A stretch of DNA of 9,458 nt from Alistipes sp. (lineage in GTDB: Bacteria > Bacteroidota > Bacteroidia > Bacteroidales > Rikenellaceae). Position numbers and translations under genes: made by a program. The stretch is from assembly GCA_017628595.1 (NCBI GenBank), contig JAGBYV010000357.1, forward strand, positions 1 to 9,458. Direction: 5' to 3'. This document shows positions 1 through 7,430 of this stretch, piece after piece. Numbering within the stretch: the stretch's first letter is position 1; each line of letters starts with the position of its first letter. Under the pieces are notes generated by a model that saw only the letters and a list, made by a program, of their open reading frames with translations, made no database searches and was not told the DNA's origin.

Positions 1-901
1 AAATCTTTGAATCCAGATATTGAAGAATCTTCTCTCGCTCCGAGGGTGAAAACCATGCTATCTCCTCATCTCGGCGAAACCATGTCATTTGTCGCTTGGC
101 GTAGCGACGCGAGTTGCGTTTAATGAGTTCTATGGCCTCATCGCGTGTTGACTTCCCATCAAAATAGTCAAACATCTCACGGTAGCCAACCGTCTGCAGT
201 GAGTTCAGATGGCGCATGGGATATACCTTACGTGCCTCCTGCTCCAGCCCCAAGTCAATCATCATATCCACGCGACGATCGATGCGATCATACAATATGT
301 CGCGCGGCATGTCGGTGCCAATCTTCACGATGTTGAACTCACGCTTCTGACGCACACCTGTACGAAGCGATGAGTAGGGCTTGCCAGTAGTCAGACACAC
401 CTCCAATGCACGTAAAACGCGTGCTGGATTTTTCCTGTCCACTACCTCATAAAACGCCGGATCCAACTCGTGCAGTTGCTCTGCAAGAGCCTCCAATCCC
501 TCCGTCTTGAGTCTTGCCGCGAGCGATGAACGTAGCGCGGGGTCAACTTCCGGCAGATCATCCATACCATCGGTCAAGGCCTTGATATATAAACCTGAAA
601 CTCCTACAGCTACCACCACATTATGCCTGAGAAATAACTCCTCCAGTCGTGCTATTGCTGCCACTTCGTATGCTCCGCAGTTGAATTCATCCTCCAGATT
701 GTGCGATGCTATGAAATGGTGCTCAACCAGCTCCAGCTCCTCAGCCGTAGGCTGTGCCGTGCCGATGGGTATACCGCGATAGAACTGTCGTGAGTCGGTA
801 GATATGATGGGGCAGGCGTAGTGCTGAGCCACGCCGATTGAGAGGTCGGTTTTGCCCGACCCCGTAGGACCTACGATAACTATCAGTGTTTTAGTACTCA
901 T
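1..901 (-). CDS. miaA: tRNA dimethylallyltransferase MiaA (3' end cut by window edge)
   Basis: MiaA transfers a dimethylallyl group from DMAPP to N6 of A37 in tRNAs that read UNN codons, the first step of i6A/ms2i6A formation in the cytoplasm. Reading from ATG at 901, 300 residues are visible with no stop before the edge; the family is about 300-315 residues, so only a short tail is missing. Visible motifs are the P-loop GPTGSGKT (residues 11-18), STDSRQFY (34-41, with the catalytic-type Asp36), IGTAQP (46-51), GVSGLYIKAL (about 100-109), the TVGYREMF segment and the C-terminal YAKRQMTWFRR segment that contacts tRNA. The usual GG(T/S)GLY is GVSGLY here, a small departure. The start overlaps the end of the upstream gene by 11 bases, suggesting translational coupling. 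The assignment is secure. Confidence 0.96.
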   Translation of the reverse strand, partial: MSTKTLIVIVGPTGSGKTDLSIGVAQHYACPIISTDSRQFYRGIPIGTAQPTAEELELVEHHFIASHNLEDEFNCGAYEVAAIARLEELFLRHNVVVAVGVSGLYIKALTDGMDDLPEVDPALRSSLAARLKTEGLEALAEQLHELDPAFYEVVDRKNPARVLRALEVCLTTGKPYSSLRTGVRQKREFNIVKIGTDMPRDILYDRIDRRVDMMIDLGLEQEARKVYPMRHLNSLQTVGYREMFDYFDGKSTRDEAIELIKRNSRRYAKRQMTWFRRDEEIAWFSPSEREKILQYLDSKI

Positions 902-1403
902 CGTCGTATGAGTCGTCGCCATCGAAGTCACCGAACTCACCCATCATCTCCTCGAAGATTGAGCCGCTCTGCTCACTCGCCTCGGGATCATACTGGTCGG
1001 GTGCAGGAGAGTGCTCGAACTGCACACGCGGATAGGTCATGCCCTCCTGCTCCTCCTTTGCCTCGATAACCTCGATGTAGTAGGCGCGCTCGGTAAAGGG
1101 GTCGAAAACATATATCAGGCGATCGTGCAGAAACTGCAACACATCGCATAGTCGCGATGTGGCCATTGGCTTGGGGGCACCATTGCCACCATCGCCCATG
1201 CCGTCACCCATATCCATGTAGGTGTACTCCTGCTTGCGCTCCCAGCGCTCATCGGCTGTAAAGAATGATGCCATGCAGGGGTCGTAGTCGAGCATCTGGA
1301 TGATGAACTCATGCAGGTCGAGAAGTGTCGAGTCGGCCGAAGCCTCGAAGTCGCGGACAAAGTGGTCGTTCTCGTCCGTGAGCATGCGAAAACGGTAAAT
1401 CAT
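891..1403 (-). CDS. pRiA4b ORF-3-like / IS1096 passenger TnpR-family domain protein, function unknown
   Basis: This 170-residue soluble protein has no signal peptide or membrane segment. Residues 1-115 look like the plasmid pRiA4b ORF-3-like fold (PF07929): it opens MIYRFRMLTDEND, followed by a DLHEFI..MLDYDPCMASFF segment (about 29-48), an MDMGDGMGDGG stretch (63-73) and RLIYVFDPFTERAYYIEV (95-112). Despite family names that mention a plasmid and an insertion sequence, chromosomal members are common in Bacteroidota and nothing mobile is visible here. The tail (about 140-170) is extremely acidic, rich in Asp and Glu, and probably disordered. One base separates its ATG from the stop of the upstream fusion gene, and its own 3' end overlaps miaA by 11 bases, so it belongs to the same operon. 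No biochemical role is known to me. Confidence 0.85.
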   Translation of the reverse strand: MIYRFRMLTDENDHFVRDFEASADSTLLDLHEFIIQMLDYDPCMASFFTADERWERKQEYTYMDMGDGMGDGGNGAPKPMATSRLCDVLQFLHDRLIYVFDPFTERAYYIEVIEAKEEQEGMTYPRVQFEHSPAPDQYDPEASEQSGSIFEEMMGEFGDFDGDDSYDDEY

Positions 1404-1404
1404 A

Positions 1405-2583
1405 CTATTTTAGTTTATCAATTGCCTGTTTAAGTTGTGTCATAGCCTGCTCCAGTACGGCACGCTGCGTGCCAACGTTGAGGCGTGTATGCTGCTCGCC
1501 GCCTATGCCGAACATAGCACCATCGTTCAGTGCCAGGTGCGCCTCATCCTCCAGAAGCTTGATCAGCGCGCTATGCTCCAAGCCTAATGCAGAAAAATCC
1601 ATCCACACGAGGAAAGAGGCCTGCGGCTTGATAATCTTCACGGCGGGAATATTCTCTTTAAGATACGTTTCTACGTAATCAATATTGCCTTCGATGTGCG
1701 AAAGCATCTGCTGGCGCCACTCCTCACCCTGAGTGAAGGCTGCCTCGGTGGCTGTCATGGCAAAGATTGTGGCCATGTCCATCTCGTTGGCAGATAGCCA
1801 TGAGAAGAATTTCTCCTGCAGCGTGGGATCGCTTACGATGGCATATGAGCTGACGACGCCGGCAATATTGAAGGTCTTCGACGGCGCACCAAAGGTGATA
1901 CTGCAACTTGCAGCAGCCTCTGAAACCGATGCAAAGGGTATGTGTTTGTTGCCGTAGAGAGCCATGTCGCAGTGAATCTCATCCGAGATAACCACTATGT
2001 TGTGCTTCGTGGCAATCTCTGCCAGACGGCACAGTGTCTCGCGGCTCCATGTGATACCAACGGGGTTATGGGGATTTGCAAGAATCAGTATCTTGCACTT
2101 CGGGTCAATGATCTGCTCCAGCTGCTCGAAGTCCATCTCATAGCCCTCGCCGGTGAATCGCAGCGGGTTCATCACCACCTCGCGGCCATTCTGCTCGGGC
2201 ACATGGTGGAATGGGTGATATACAGGAGGCTGGATGATGATCTTGTCGCCCTTCTCGGTCAGGGCATTGATAACCATGCCGATACCTTTCACGATACCGG
2301 GGATGTAACGCATCCATTCGCGCTCAACCTTCCAGCCGTGGTGTGACTCAATCCAGGAGATTATACTGTCCCAATAACCGTCGTACTGTGTAGCATAGCC
2401 AAGTACGGCATGATCCAGACGACGACGCATAGCCTCGATTATAAAATCGGGTGTCTCGAAGTCCATGTCGGCAACCCACAACGGAAGCAGATCTTCGCGT
2501 CCGAAGAAATTGTTCAGCGCATCATACTTAACGCAGTGTGAGCCACGTCGATCGACGGGTTTGTTAAAGTCGTAAATCTTCAT
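1405..2583 (-). other. MalY/PatB-type cystathionine beta-lyase domain (possible separate gene from ATG 2583)
   Basis: This section is 392 residues, the normal size of stand-alone MalY/PatB C-S lyases, which cleave cystathionine or cysteine conjugates to a thiol, pyruvate and ammonia using PLP. Counting from its own methionine, the N-terminus MKIYDFNKPVDRRGSHCVKYD is typical, followed by PLWVADMDF (34-42), ANPHNPVGITW (169-179), SDEIHCDM (200-207, Asp201 pairing with the PLP ring nitrogen), SKTFNIAG (235-242, Lys236 as Schiff-base lysine) and RLNVGTQR (367-374, Arg367 as substrate carboxylate anchor). All expected catalytic residues are present. It ends in TAG at 1405-1407, one base before the next gene. 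Specificity (cystathionine, cysteine or another conjugate) is not predictable here. No Shine-Dalgarno sequence precedes ATG 2583, but such sites are often absent in this phylum. Confidence 0.88.
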
Positions 2584-3561
2584 ATCTAATTCAGTTAAAA
2601 ACTTCATTACATCTACGCCAGCTGCATAATCCGAAAGCGCGGGGTATTGTGCTCTGCCAAATGTGACTGCCCGGGGATGTGCTATGGCCTTACTTACAAT
2701 GCATTGCAACTCTGTGTCGTGTTCTGCAATCCATCGCTCTACATCTTCAATCTGATGGTAGTGGCAGTAGTTTATCTGACTTATGTTGGCTGAGAATGCC
2801 TTGTCATTTATTGCGATGCACTCGCCCATATCGGTATATGGTTGCCCCAGCATCGATAGTATAGCCTTGCAGTGGCGGTAGTTGCCACGATACATCTCTC
2901 CCATCTTTGGTGGGGCGAGTTTTAATGCTGCGCCCTCGGGTAGAAATATTAGTGATACATTGCGGCAGCCGAGTCCGTTGTATGTAAATATATCGCGTTG
3001 CAGAGCCTGTAGCTCATCTTCACTCTCATTTCCATCCAAAACGGCAATAGAGTGACGTGATCCTCTTACCAGCGAGGGTATTGATGCGTAGCGCTGACGA
3101 AAATGGCGCGCTGCTTCATCGCCTCCAGTGGCAATTACCTTGTCATATGCAAGGTCTGGATCAAACGCGCATATCGGTATATTGGGTGATATGTCACGCA
3201 GTAGTGAGATAATATAATTTGTGAGAACGCGATCCTTGCTTGATGGCTTAACGGCAGCCCTGTGACCAGCCATAAGTGTGCATAGCAGGTCGAAGAATCC
3301 CACCAAGGGAATATTTCCAGCCATGATGATTGCAACAGTCGCTGAGCGGCGTGCTTTAGTATATTGCGCTGCCCATTGCTGCAGTTTCTCTCGACATAAA
3401 AACTCCTCGCGGATGGCATCTACGGCCATTAGGATATCCTCTCTGCTGAACCACTCATTTAGCTCGATGGCCTCTGTGACAACGTGCGATGTATGCTCGT
3501 CGCTTCCAAATCCCTGGAGGCGAGAGCCCAACTCTGCAAGTATGTCAATCATTCTGTTCAT
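1405..3561 (-). CDS. Fused LuxC-like acyl-CoA reductase and MalY/PatB-type C-S lyase (718 aa)
   Basis: One uninterrupted frame encodes two complete enzymes: residues 1-326 are an acyl-CoA reductase and residues 327-718 a PLP-dependent C-S lyase of the aminotransferase class I/II fold. The lyase half starts at its own usual first methionine (ATG at 2583) with no linker. I chose ATG at 3561 because it overlaps the TGA of the upstream peptidase gene as ATGA, a typical coupled start, and because the reductase homology begins there; a second ATG lies at 3552. The frame stays open up to 3945, but that stretch is the peptidase gene read in another frame. The product should be cytoplasmic. It could be a true bifunctional protein, a fusion in which the lyase is also translated from 2583, or two genes joined by a sequence error. 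A single-base change in the five-T run at 2597-2601 would create a stop. Confidence 0.8.
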   Translation of the reverse strand: MNRMIDILAELGSRLQGFGSDEHTSHVVTEAIELNEWFSREDILMAVDAIREEFLCREKLQQWAAQYTKARRSATVAIIMAGNIPLVGFFDLLCTLMAGHRAAVKPSSKDRVLTNYIISLLRDISPNIPICAFDPDLAYDKVIATGGDEAARHFRQRYASIPSLVRGSRHSIAVLDGNESEDELQALQRDIFTYNGLGCRNVSLIFLPEGAALKLAPPKMGEMYRGNYRHCKAILSMLGQPYTDMGECIAINDKAFSANISQINYCHYHQIEDVERWIAEHDTELQCIVSKAIAHPRAVTFGRAQYPALSDYAAGVDVMKFLTELDMKIYDFNKPVDRRGSHCVKYDALNNFFGREDLLPLWVADMDFETPDFIIEAMRRRLDHAVLGYATQYDGYWDSIISWIESHHGWKVEREWMRYIPGIVKGIGMVINALTEKGDKIIIQPPVYHPFHHVPEQNGREVVMNPLRFTGEGYEMDFEQLEQIIDPKCKILILANPHNPVGITWSRETLCRLAEIATKHNIVVISDEIHCDMALYGNKHIPFASVSEAAASCSITFGAPSKTFNIAGVVSSYAIVSDPTLQEKFFSWLSANEMDMATIFAMTATEAAFTQGEEWRQQMLSHIEGNIDYVETYLKENIPAVKIIKPQASFLVWMDFSALGLEHSALIKLLEDEAHLALNDGAMFGIGGEQHTRLNVGTQRAVLEQAMTQLKQAIDKLK
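2584..3561 (-). other. Acyl-CoA reductase (LuxC-type) domain of the fusion
   Basis: This section is 326 residues of an NAD(P)H-dependent acyl-CoA reductase of the LuxC superfamily (PF05893), in the short form found in Bacteroidota; such enzymes reduce acyl-CoA or acyl thioester to aldehyde. Visible features are the AIIMAGNIPLVGFFD segment (77-91), the HRAAVKPSSKD nucleotide-binding segment (100-110), ATGGDEAARHF (144-154) and YNGLGCRNVS (194-203), where Cys199 is the likely catalytic thiol. The C-terminal LSDYAAGVDVMKFL matches the usual family end, so the domain is essentially full length. The physiological acyl substrate cannot be read from the sequence. In four lines I counted by hand, GC was about 40-52%, lower than in the lyase half or the upstream gene. 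Confidence 0.85.
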
Positions 3562-4112
3562 CGTATAGCGTATTGTCGTAGTTCGCGAGCCAGCTCCTTT
3601 TCTCTTCCATCGGTCATTATGTCGACCAGCGCGTGGAAGCGTGGCGAATGGTTGTGATGCACCGTGTGAGCCAGTTCGTGCAGTATAACGTAGTCGCGCA
3701 GATGCTCGGGCAGAGTCATCAGGAATAGACTCAACGACAGATTTCCCTTTGCGGTACAAGAACCCCATTTTGAGCGTGCTGCGCGTATAGTGACGTTGCC
3801 ATAGCGTAACCCATGACGCGAAGCTAACTCCTCGACACGTCTTGGCAAAATGCGTTTTGCTTCCGCACGCAGCGCTTCGATCTGCTCTTTGCTGAGCGAT
3901 GGTGATTTGCGCTCGGCATATCGTGCCTGAGATGCCTTTATCCACTCTGCCTTACTCTCCAGAAAGGCTATAGCTCGACGTTGCGAGATGTAGGGTGGAA
4001 ACGATAGACGCACCTCGCCCGATGGACGCACTGTAATTGTTGTACGCGTCGAGCGACGTGTACACGAGAGTACGACCTCGCCCAGTGTAGGGTGTTGTAG
4101 CCTGGATAGCAT
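3558..4112 (-). CDS. YgjP-type (DUF45) zinc metallopeptidase
   Basis: A 184-residue protein of the YgjP/DUF45 family (PF01863), often labelled M48 family metallopeptidase or SprT-like. The zinc site is clear: VILHELAHTVHHNHSPRFH (142-160) gives His145, Glu146 and His149, with His155 of NHS as the likely third ligand. It is preceded by the family signature RSKWGSC (113-119). The N-terminal half (about 14-60) is the usual strand-rich region of the family, then a charged helix. There is no signal peptide or membrane span, so it is cytoplasmic. The substrate is unknown. Its ATG overlaps the TAA of rlmB (TAATG) and its TGA overlaps the ATG of the fusion gene (ATGA), so it is coupled on both sides. 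Confidence 0.9.
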   Translation of the reverse strand: MLSRLQHPTLGEVVLSCTRRSTRTTITVRPSGEVRLSFPPYISQRRAIAFLESKAEWIKASQARYAERKSPSLSKEQIEALRAEAKRILPRRVEELASRHGLRYGNVTIRAARSKWGSCTAKGNLSLSLFLMTLPEHLRDYVILHELAHTVHHNHSPRFHALVDIMTDGREKELARELRQYAIR

Positions 4113-4843
4113 TATCCAATGCGCTGGAGCACAACCTCAAACAACATTACTGCCGCCGCTGCCGATACGTTCAGCGACTCGATGGCACCAATGAGGGGGA
4201 TGGCCAGCTGCTCATCACAAAGTTTGAGCACCTCTTTTGAGATTCCGGTATCCTCGGCACCCATGATGATGACGGTCGGCTTACGGAAGTCGGCATCGTA
4301 GATGAGCTTGCGGCTCTTCTCGGTAGCTGCCACAGCCTGGAACCCTTCAGCCTGTAATGCCTTGATGGTGTTGCGAATTGAGCCTACGCGGCATACGGGG
4401 ATGCGGCTCAGGGCACCTGCCGATGAACGCATAGCCTCCGAATTGACGGGGGCAGAGTTTTTCAGCGGCGTGATAAGACCATGTGCTCCGGCGCACTCGG
4501 CCGAGCGGGCAATAGCACCGAAGTTACGCACGTCGGTCACGCCATCGAAGAGCATGATCAGAGGTGTCTCATCCTCGGGAACTCGCTCCAGAATGTCGCT
4601 CAACTCAACATACTCAATGGGGGCTATCTGTGCCACCACACCCTGATGGTTGAGCTTTGTCAGGCGGTTGAGTTTCTCTACGGGTACCTCCTGAATACGT
4701 ATGCGGTGGCGGAATGCCAAGTCGCGCAATTCGGTCATAAGTTGTCCCTCGGCGCCCTTGCGGATGTAGAGTTTTTCAATCTGCTTGCCTGTCTGTATGG
4801 CTTCGGCTACGGGACGAATGCCAAAAACAATGTCGTTTGCCAT
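4112..4843 (-). CDS. rlmB: 23S rRNA (guanosine-2'-O-)-methyltransferase RlmB, TrmH/SpoU family
   Basis: A 243-residue SPOUT methyltransferase. RlmB 2'-O-methylates G2251 in the P-loop of 23S rRNA using S-adenosylmethionine. The N-terminal substrate-binding domain (about 1-80) opens with FGIRPVAEAI (7-16) and includes LNHQGVVAQ (64-72), as in RlmB and TrmH-like enzymes. The three SpoU motifs follow: motif 1 DVRNFGAIARSAE (104-116; Asn107 and catalytic Arg113), motif 2 VIIMGAEDTGIS (191-202) and motif 3 IPLIGAIESLNVSAAAAVMLFE (215-236), which forms the trefoil knot that binds SAM. The length is normal. It starts 4 bases after the stop of the ABC-F gene and overlaps the next gene by one base. 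The exact target (G2251 rather than another 2'-O site) is inferred from the family. Confidence 0.93.
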   Translation of the reverse strand: MANDIVFGIRPVAEAIQTGKQIEKLYIRKGAEGQLMTELRDLAFRHRIRIQEVPVEKLNRLTKLNHQGVVAQIAPIEYVELSDILERVPEDETPLIMLFDGVTDVRNFGAIARSAECAGAHGLITPLKNSAPVNSEAMRSSAGALSRIPVCRVGSIRNTIKALQAEGFQAVAATEKSRKLIYDADFRKPTVIIMGAEDTGISKEVLKLCDEQLAIPLIGAIESLNVSAAAAVMLFEVVLQRIG

Positions 4844-4847
4844 TTGT

Positions 4848-6776
4848 TTATTGATTTTCAGTTATTTCTAATTCATAAGATGCCTTCTCCCACTCGTGCA
4901 TCTGCCTATCATATTGTGCTTTAAGCTCGTTGTATGCCGCATAGTCGGCCTCGTTGTACTCCGTTGCCGTTGCGAATTTGGCATCGTACGAAGCAATCTG
5001 CTCTTCGATTTTAGCCAGTTCCTCCTCGATTGTCTCAACGGCCTTACGCAGTTTGCGAAGCAGTTTCTCCTGCTCTTTGCGCTGCTCGTATGATAGTTTT
5101 CCCGTTGAGGTCTCTTTCGTAACTGTTGTTGTGGGTGTAGCCTTGCGCTCAATCTCCTGCAGCGACTCCACCTTGCGTTTCTCAAGGAAGTAGTATATGC
5201 CTCCCAGATACTCCTTGACACCTCCGTCGCGGAATTCATAGACTCTATCTACTATGCCATCCAGGAAATCTCTGTCGTGCGAAACAACTACCACCGTACC
5301 ATCGTACTTTTGTATAGCTCGCTTGAGAATATCCTTCGAGCGCATATCCATATGGTTTGTGGGCTCGTCGAGGATGAGCAAGTTGTAGGGCTCCAGCATC
5401 AAACGCGCCATAGCCAGACGGCTACGCTCGCCACCCGAGAGAACCTTTACTTTCTTGTCAATATCCTCACCTCGGAAGAGGAATGCACCCAGAATATCGC
5501 GCAGACGTGTGCGGATGTCGCCTACGGCAACTCGGTCGAGCGTGTCGAATACGGTAAACTCGCCATCCATCAAATCGTCCTGATTCTGTGCGTAGTAGCC
5601 AATATTTACATTAGCGCCGAGCTTGATTGTTCCCTCGCTCTGCTCCAACTCTCCAAGGAGCATACGAGCCATTGTGGTCTTGCCCTCGCCATTGCGACCT
5701 ACCAGAGCAATCTTCTGTCCGCGCTCCAGCGTGAAGGTAAAGTCAGAGAAGATACGTTTCTCGCCAAAGGCTTTTCCCACCTCCTTAACCTCGGCTACAA
5801 TCTGACCTGAGCGTGGTGCGGGCGGGAATTTTATGTTGAGCGTAGCCAGGTCCTCCTCCTCGACCTCGATGCGCTCCAGTCGCTCCAGTTGCTTGATGCG
5901 CGACTGCACCTGATTGCTCTTGGTGGGCTTATATCGGAACTTCTCGATAAACTCCTCGGTCTTTTCGATCATGCGCTGCTGATTCTCATATGCAGCCTGT
6001 TGCTGTGCGCGTCGCTCGGCTCGCAACTCAACAAATTTCGAGTAGGGTACCTTGTAGTCGTATATTTGTCCCAACGATAACTCTACGGTTCGTGTGGTGA
6101 CGTTATCCAGAAAGGCGCGGTCGTGCGAGATAAGCAGGACGGCTCCATTGTAATTTTTCAAATACTCTTCCAGCCACTGGATACTCTCAATGTCGAGGTG
6201 GTTTGTAGGCTCGTCGAGCAGGAATATCGATGGACGGCGCAGAAGCAACTTTGCCAACTCAATTCGCATGCGCCAGCCACCCGAAAACTCGCTTGTGGCG
6301 CGGTCAAAGTCGGTGCGCTTGAAACCCAGGCCGAGCAACGTCTTTTCGATGTCGGCCTCGCGTGTGTCGCCACCGAGGATGTGGTAGCGATCCTGCGCAT
6401 CGTTAAGACGGTGCAGCAGTGTCTCATACTCCTCCGACTCATAATCGGTGCGCTCGGCAATCTCTGCCGTAAGCGATGCAATATCAGCCTCTAAACGCAA
6501 TACCTCGTCAAAGGCCTTCTCGGCCTCAGCCTTAAGGGTGGTGGTGTCGGCTACGCGCATCTGCTGCGGCAGATAACCAATGGAACACTCGCCATTGATG
6601 GTGACGGCTCCCTCGCTGGGCTGCTGCTCGCCAGTGATGATACGCAGCAGAGTGGTTTTACCCGCTCCGTTCTTGCCTACCAAGCCTATGCGATCCTTCT
6701 CGTTAATGAGGAAAGAGATGCCATCGAACAGAGTCCAGCCACCGTAACTGACCGTTAAGTTATCGAGTGAAATCAT
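4848..6776 (-). CDS. ABC-F family ATP-binding protein (YdiF/YheS/Uup-like translation factor)
   Basis: A soluble twin-ATPase protein of 642 residues with no transmembrane segments, as expected for ABC-F proteins, which act on the ribosome rather than in transport. Cassette 1 has Walker A GKNGAGKT (34-41), signature SGGWR (165-169), Walker B IFLLDEPTNH (184-193) and switch ISHDR (216-220). The inter-domain arm (about 248-308) is highly charged and includes FRYKPTKSNQVQSRIKQLER, a typical P-site tRNA interaction motif. Cassette 2 has GRNGEGKT (360-367), LSGGERSRL (446-454), LLILDEPTNH (466-475) and VSHDRDF (498-504). A C-terminal coiled coil (about 560-637) resembles the Uup/YdiF CTD. Both catalytic glutamates are present. 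It lies 3 bases after rpe. A housekeeping role is more likely than antibiotic resistance given the neighbours, but the subfamily cannot be settled without a tree. Confidence 0.93.
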   Translation of the reverse strand: MISLDNLTVSYGGWTLFDGISFLINEKDRIGLVGKNGAGKTTLLRIITGEQQPSEGAVTINGECSIGYLPQQMRVADTTTLKAEAEKAFDEVLRLEADIASLTAEIAERTDYESEEYETLLHRLNDAQDRYHILGGDTREADIEKTLLGLGFKRTDFDRATSEFSGGWRMRIELAKLLLRRPSIFLLDEPTNHLDIESIQWLEEYLKNYNGAVLLISHDRAFLDNVTTRTVELSLGQIYDYKVPYSKFVELRAERRAQQQAAYENQQRMIEKTEEFIEKFRYKPTKSNQVQSRIKQLERLERIEVEEEDLATLNIKFPPAPRSGQIVAEVKEVGKAFGEKRIFSDFTFTLERGQKIALVGRNGEGKTTMARMLLGELEQSEGTIKLGANVNIGYYAQNQDDLMDGEFTVFDTLDRVAVGDIRTRLRDILGAFLFRGEDIDKKVKVLSGGERSRLAMARLMLEPYNLLILDEPTNHMDMRSKDILKRAIQKYDGTVVVVSHDRDFLDGIVDRVYEFRDGGVKEYLGGIYYFLEKRKVESLQEIERKATPTTTVTKETSTGKLSYEQRKEQEKLLRKLRKAVETIEEELAKIEEQIASYDAKFATATEYNEADYAAYNELKAQYDRQMHEWEKASYELEITENQ

Positions 6777-6779
6777 CTC

Positions 6780-7430
6780 CTATGCCTCCAACATTTTTAC
6801 AATCTCGGCCTCGGGATCTGCGGCTCCAAACACTGCGCTGCCAGCAACCAAGGCCTCAGCGCCTGCGGCGAACACCTCGCCAGCATTCTGAGAGGAGATA
6901 CCTCCGTCGATCTCGATTATAAAGTCAAGCCCCTGCTCCTGGCGCATTGCAACCAGAGTGCGGACCTTATCGAGCGAGTCGGGCATAAATGACTGACCTC
7001 CAAAACCGGGCTCCACGCTCATCACAAGAACCATATCTACCTTCGGAAGTATATCTTTCAATACTTCGGGGTTGGTCTTGGGCTTGATTGATATGCCTAC
7101 CTTTGCTCCAGCCTCACGAATCTCGGTGATGCACTTTTCGATATTCTCGGTTGCCTCGTAGTGGAATGTAACGTAGTCGGCACCAGCCTCCACAAAACGG
7201 CGTACATACTTCTCGGGCTCTACGATCATCAGGTGTACGTCCAGAACCTTCTTCGTAGCCTTGCGTATGGGCTTCATTACGGGAAAACCGAACGAAATGT
7301 TGGGTACGAATACGCCATCCATAACATCGATGTGCACCCACTCGGCAGCACTGCGGTCAATCATCTTGGTATCGCGTTCGAGGTTGCCGAAGTCGGCCGA
7401 CAACATTGAGGGGGAGATAATTCTTTGCAT
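6780..7430 (-). CDS. rpe: Ribulose-phosphate 3-epimerase
   Basis: A 216-residue TIM-barrel enzyme that interconverts D-ribulose 5-phosphate and D-xylulose 5-phosphate in the pentose phosphate pathway. Motifs: ISPSMLSADFGNLERD near the N-terminus, HIDVMDGVFVPNISFG (metal-binding His and catalytic Asp in IDVMDG), LDVHLMIVEPEKY (second metal His), MSVEPGFGGQSF (phosphate-binding glycines) and EIDGGISSQNA, where the second catalytic Asp sits, followed by ALVAGSAVFG. The metal and catalytic residues are complete. I chose ATG at 7430 because homology starts there; an upstream in-frame TTG at 7463 would add 11 residues without family support. It is the first gene of the minus-strand cluster. Confidence 0.95.
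   Translation of the reverse strand: MQRIISPSMLSADFGNLERDTKMIDRSAAEWVHIDVMDGVFVPNISFGFPVMKPIRKATKKVLDVHLMIVEPEKYVRRFVEAGADYVTFHYEATENIEKCITEIREAGAKVGISIKPKTNPEVLKDILPKVDMVLVMSVEPGFGGQSFMPDSLDKVRTLVAMRQEQGLDFIIEIDGGISSQNAGEVFAAGAEALVAGSAVFGAADPEAEIVKMLEA

Noticed and set aside
891..1403. Insertion sequence remnant suggested by the IS1096 passenger family name
   Set aside because: There is no transposase, terminal inverted repeat or target duplication, and the gene is embedded in a coupled operon.
1942..2346. 134-codon plus-strand open frame
   Set aside because: It is antisense to the lyase section, whose catalytic motifs are intact; no independent promoter or protein family is visible.
3562..3945. 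128-residue N-terminal extension of the fusion gene
   Set aside because: It lies inside the peptidase gene in another frame, has no family resemblance, and the ATGA-coupled ATG at 3561 fits both homology and operon spacing.
4481..4924. 147-codon plus-strand open frame
   Set aside because: It is antisense to rlmB and the 3' end of the ABC-F gene, with no recognisable domain.
5277..5810. 177-codon plus-strand open frame
   Set aside because: It is wholly antisense to the well-supported ABC-F gene; its composition reflects the complement of that gene and no domain is recognisable.
4848..6776. Antibiotic-resistance ABC-F gene
   Set aside because: The conserved housekeeping operon context and general YdiF/Uup-like architecture, with no resistance-type neighbours, argue against an acquired resistance determinant; a tree would be needed to exclude it fully.
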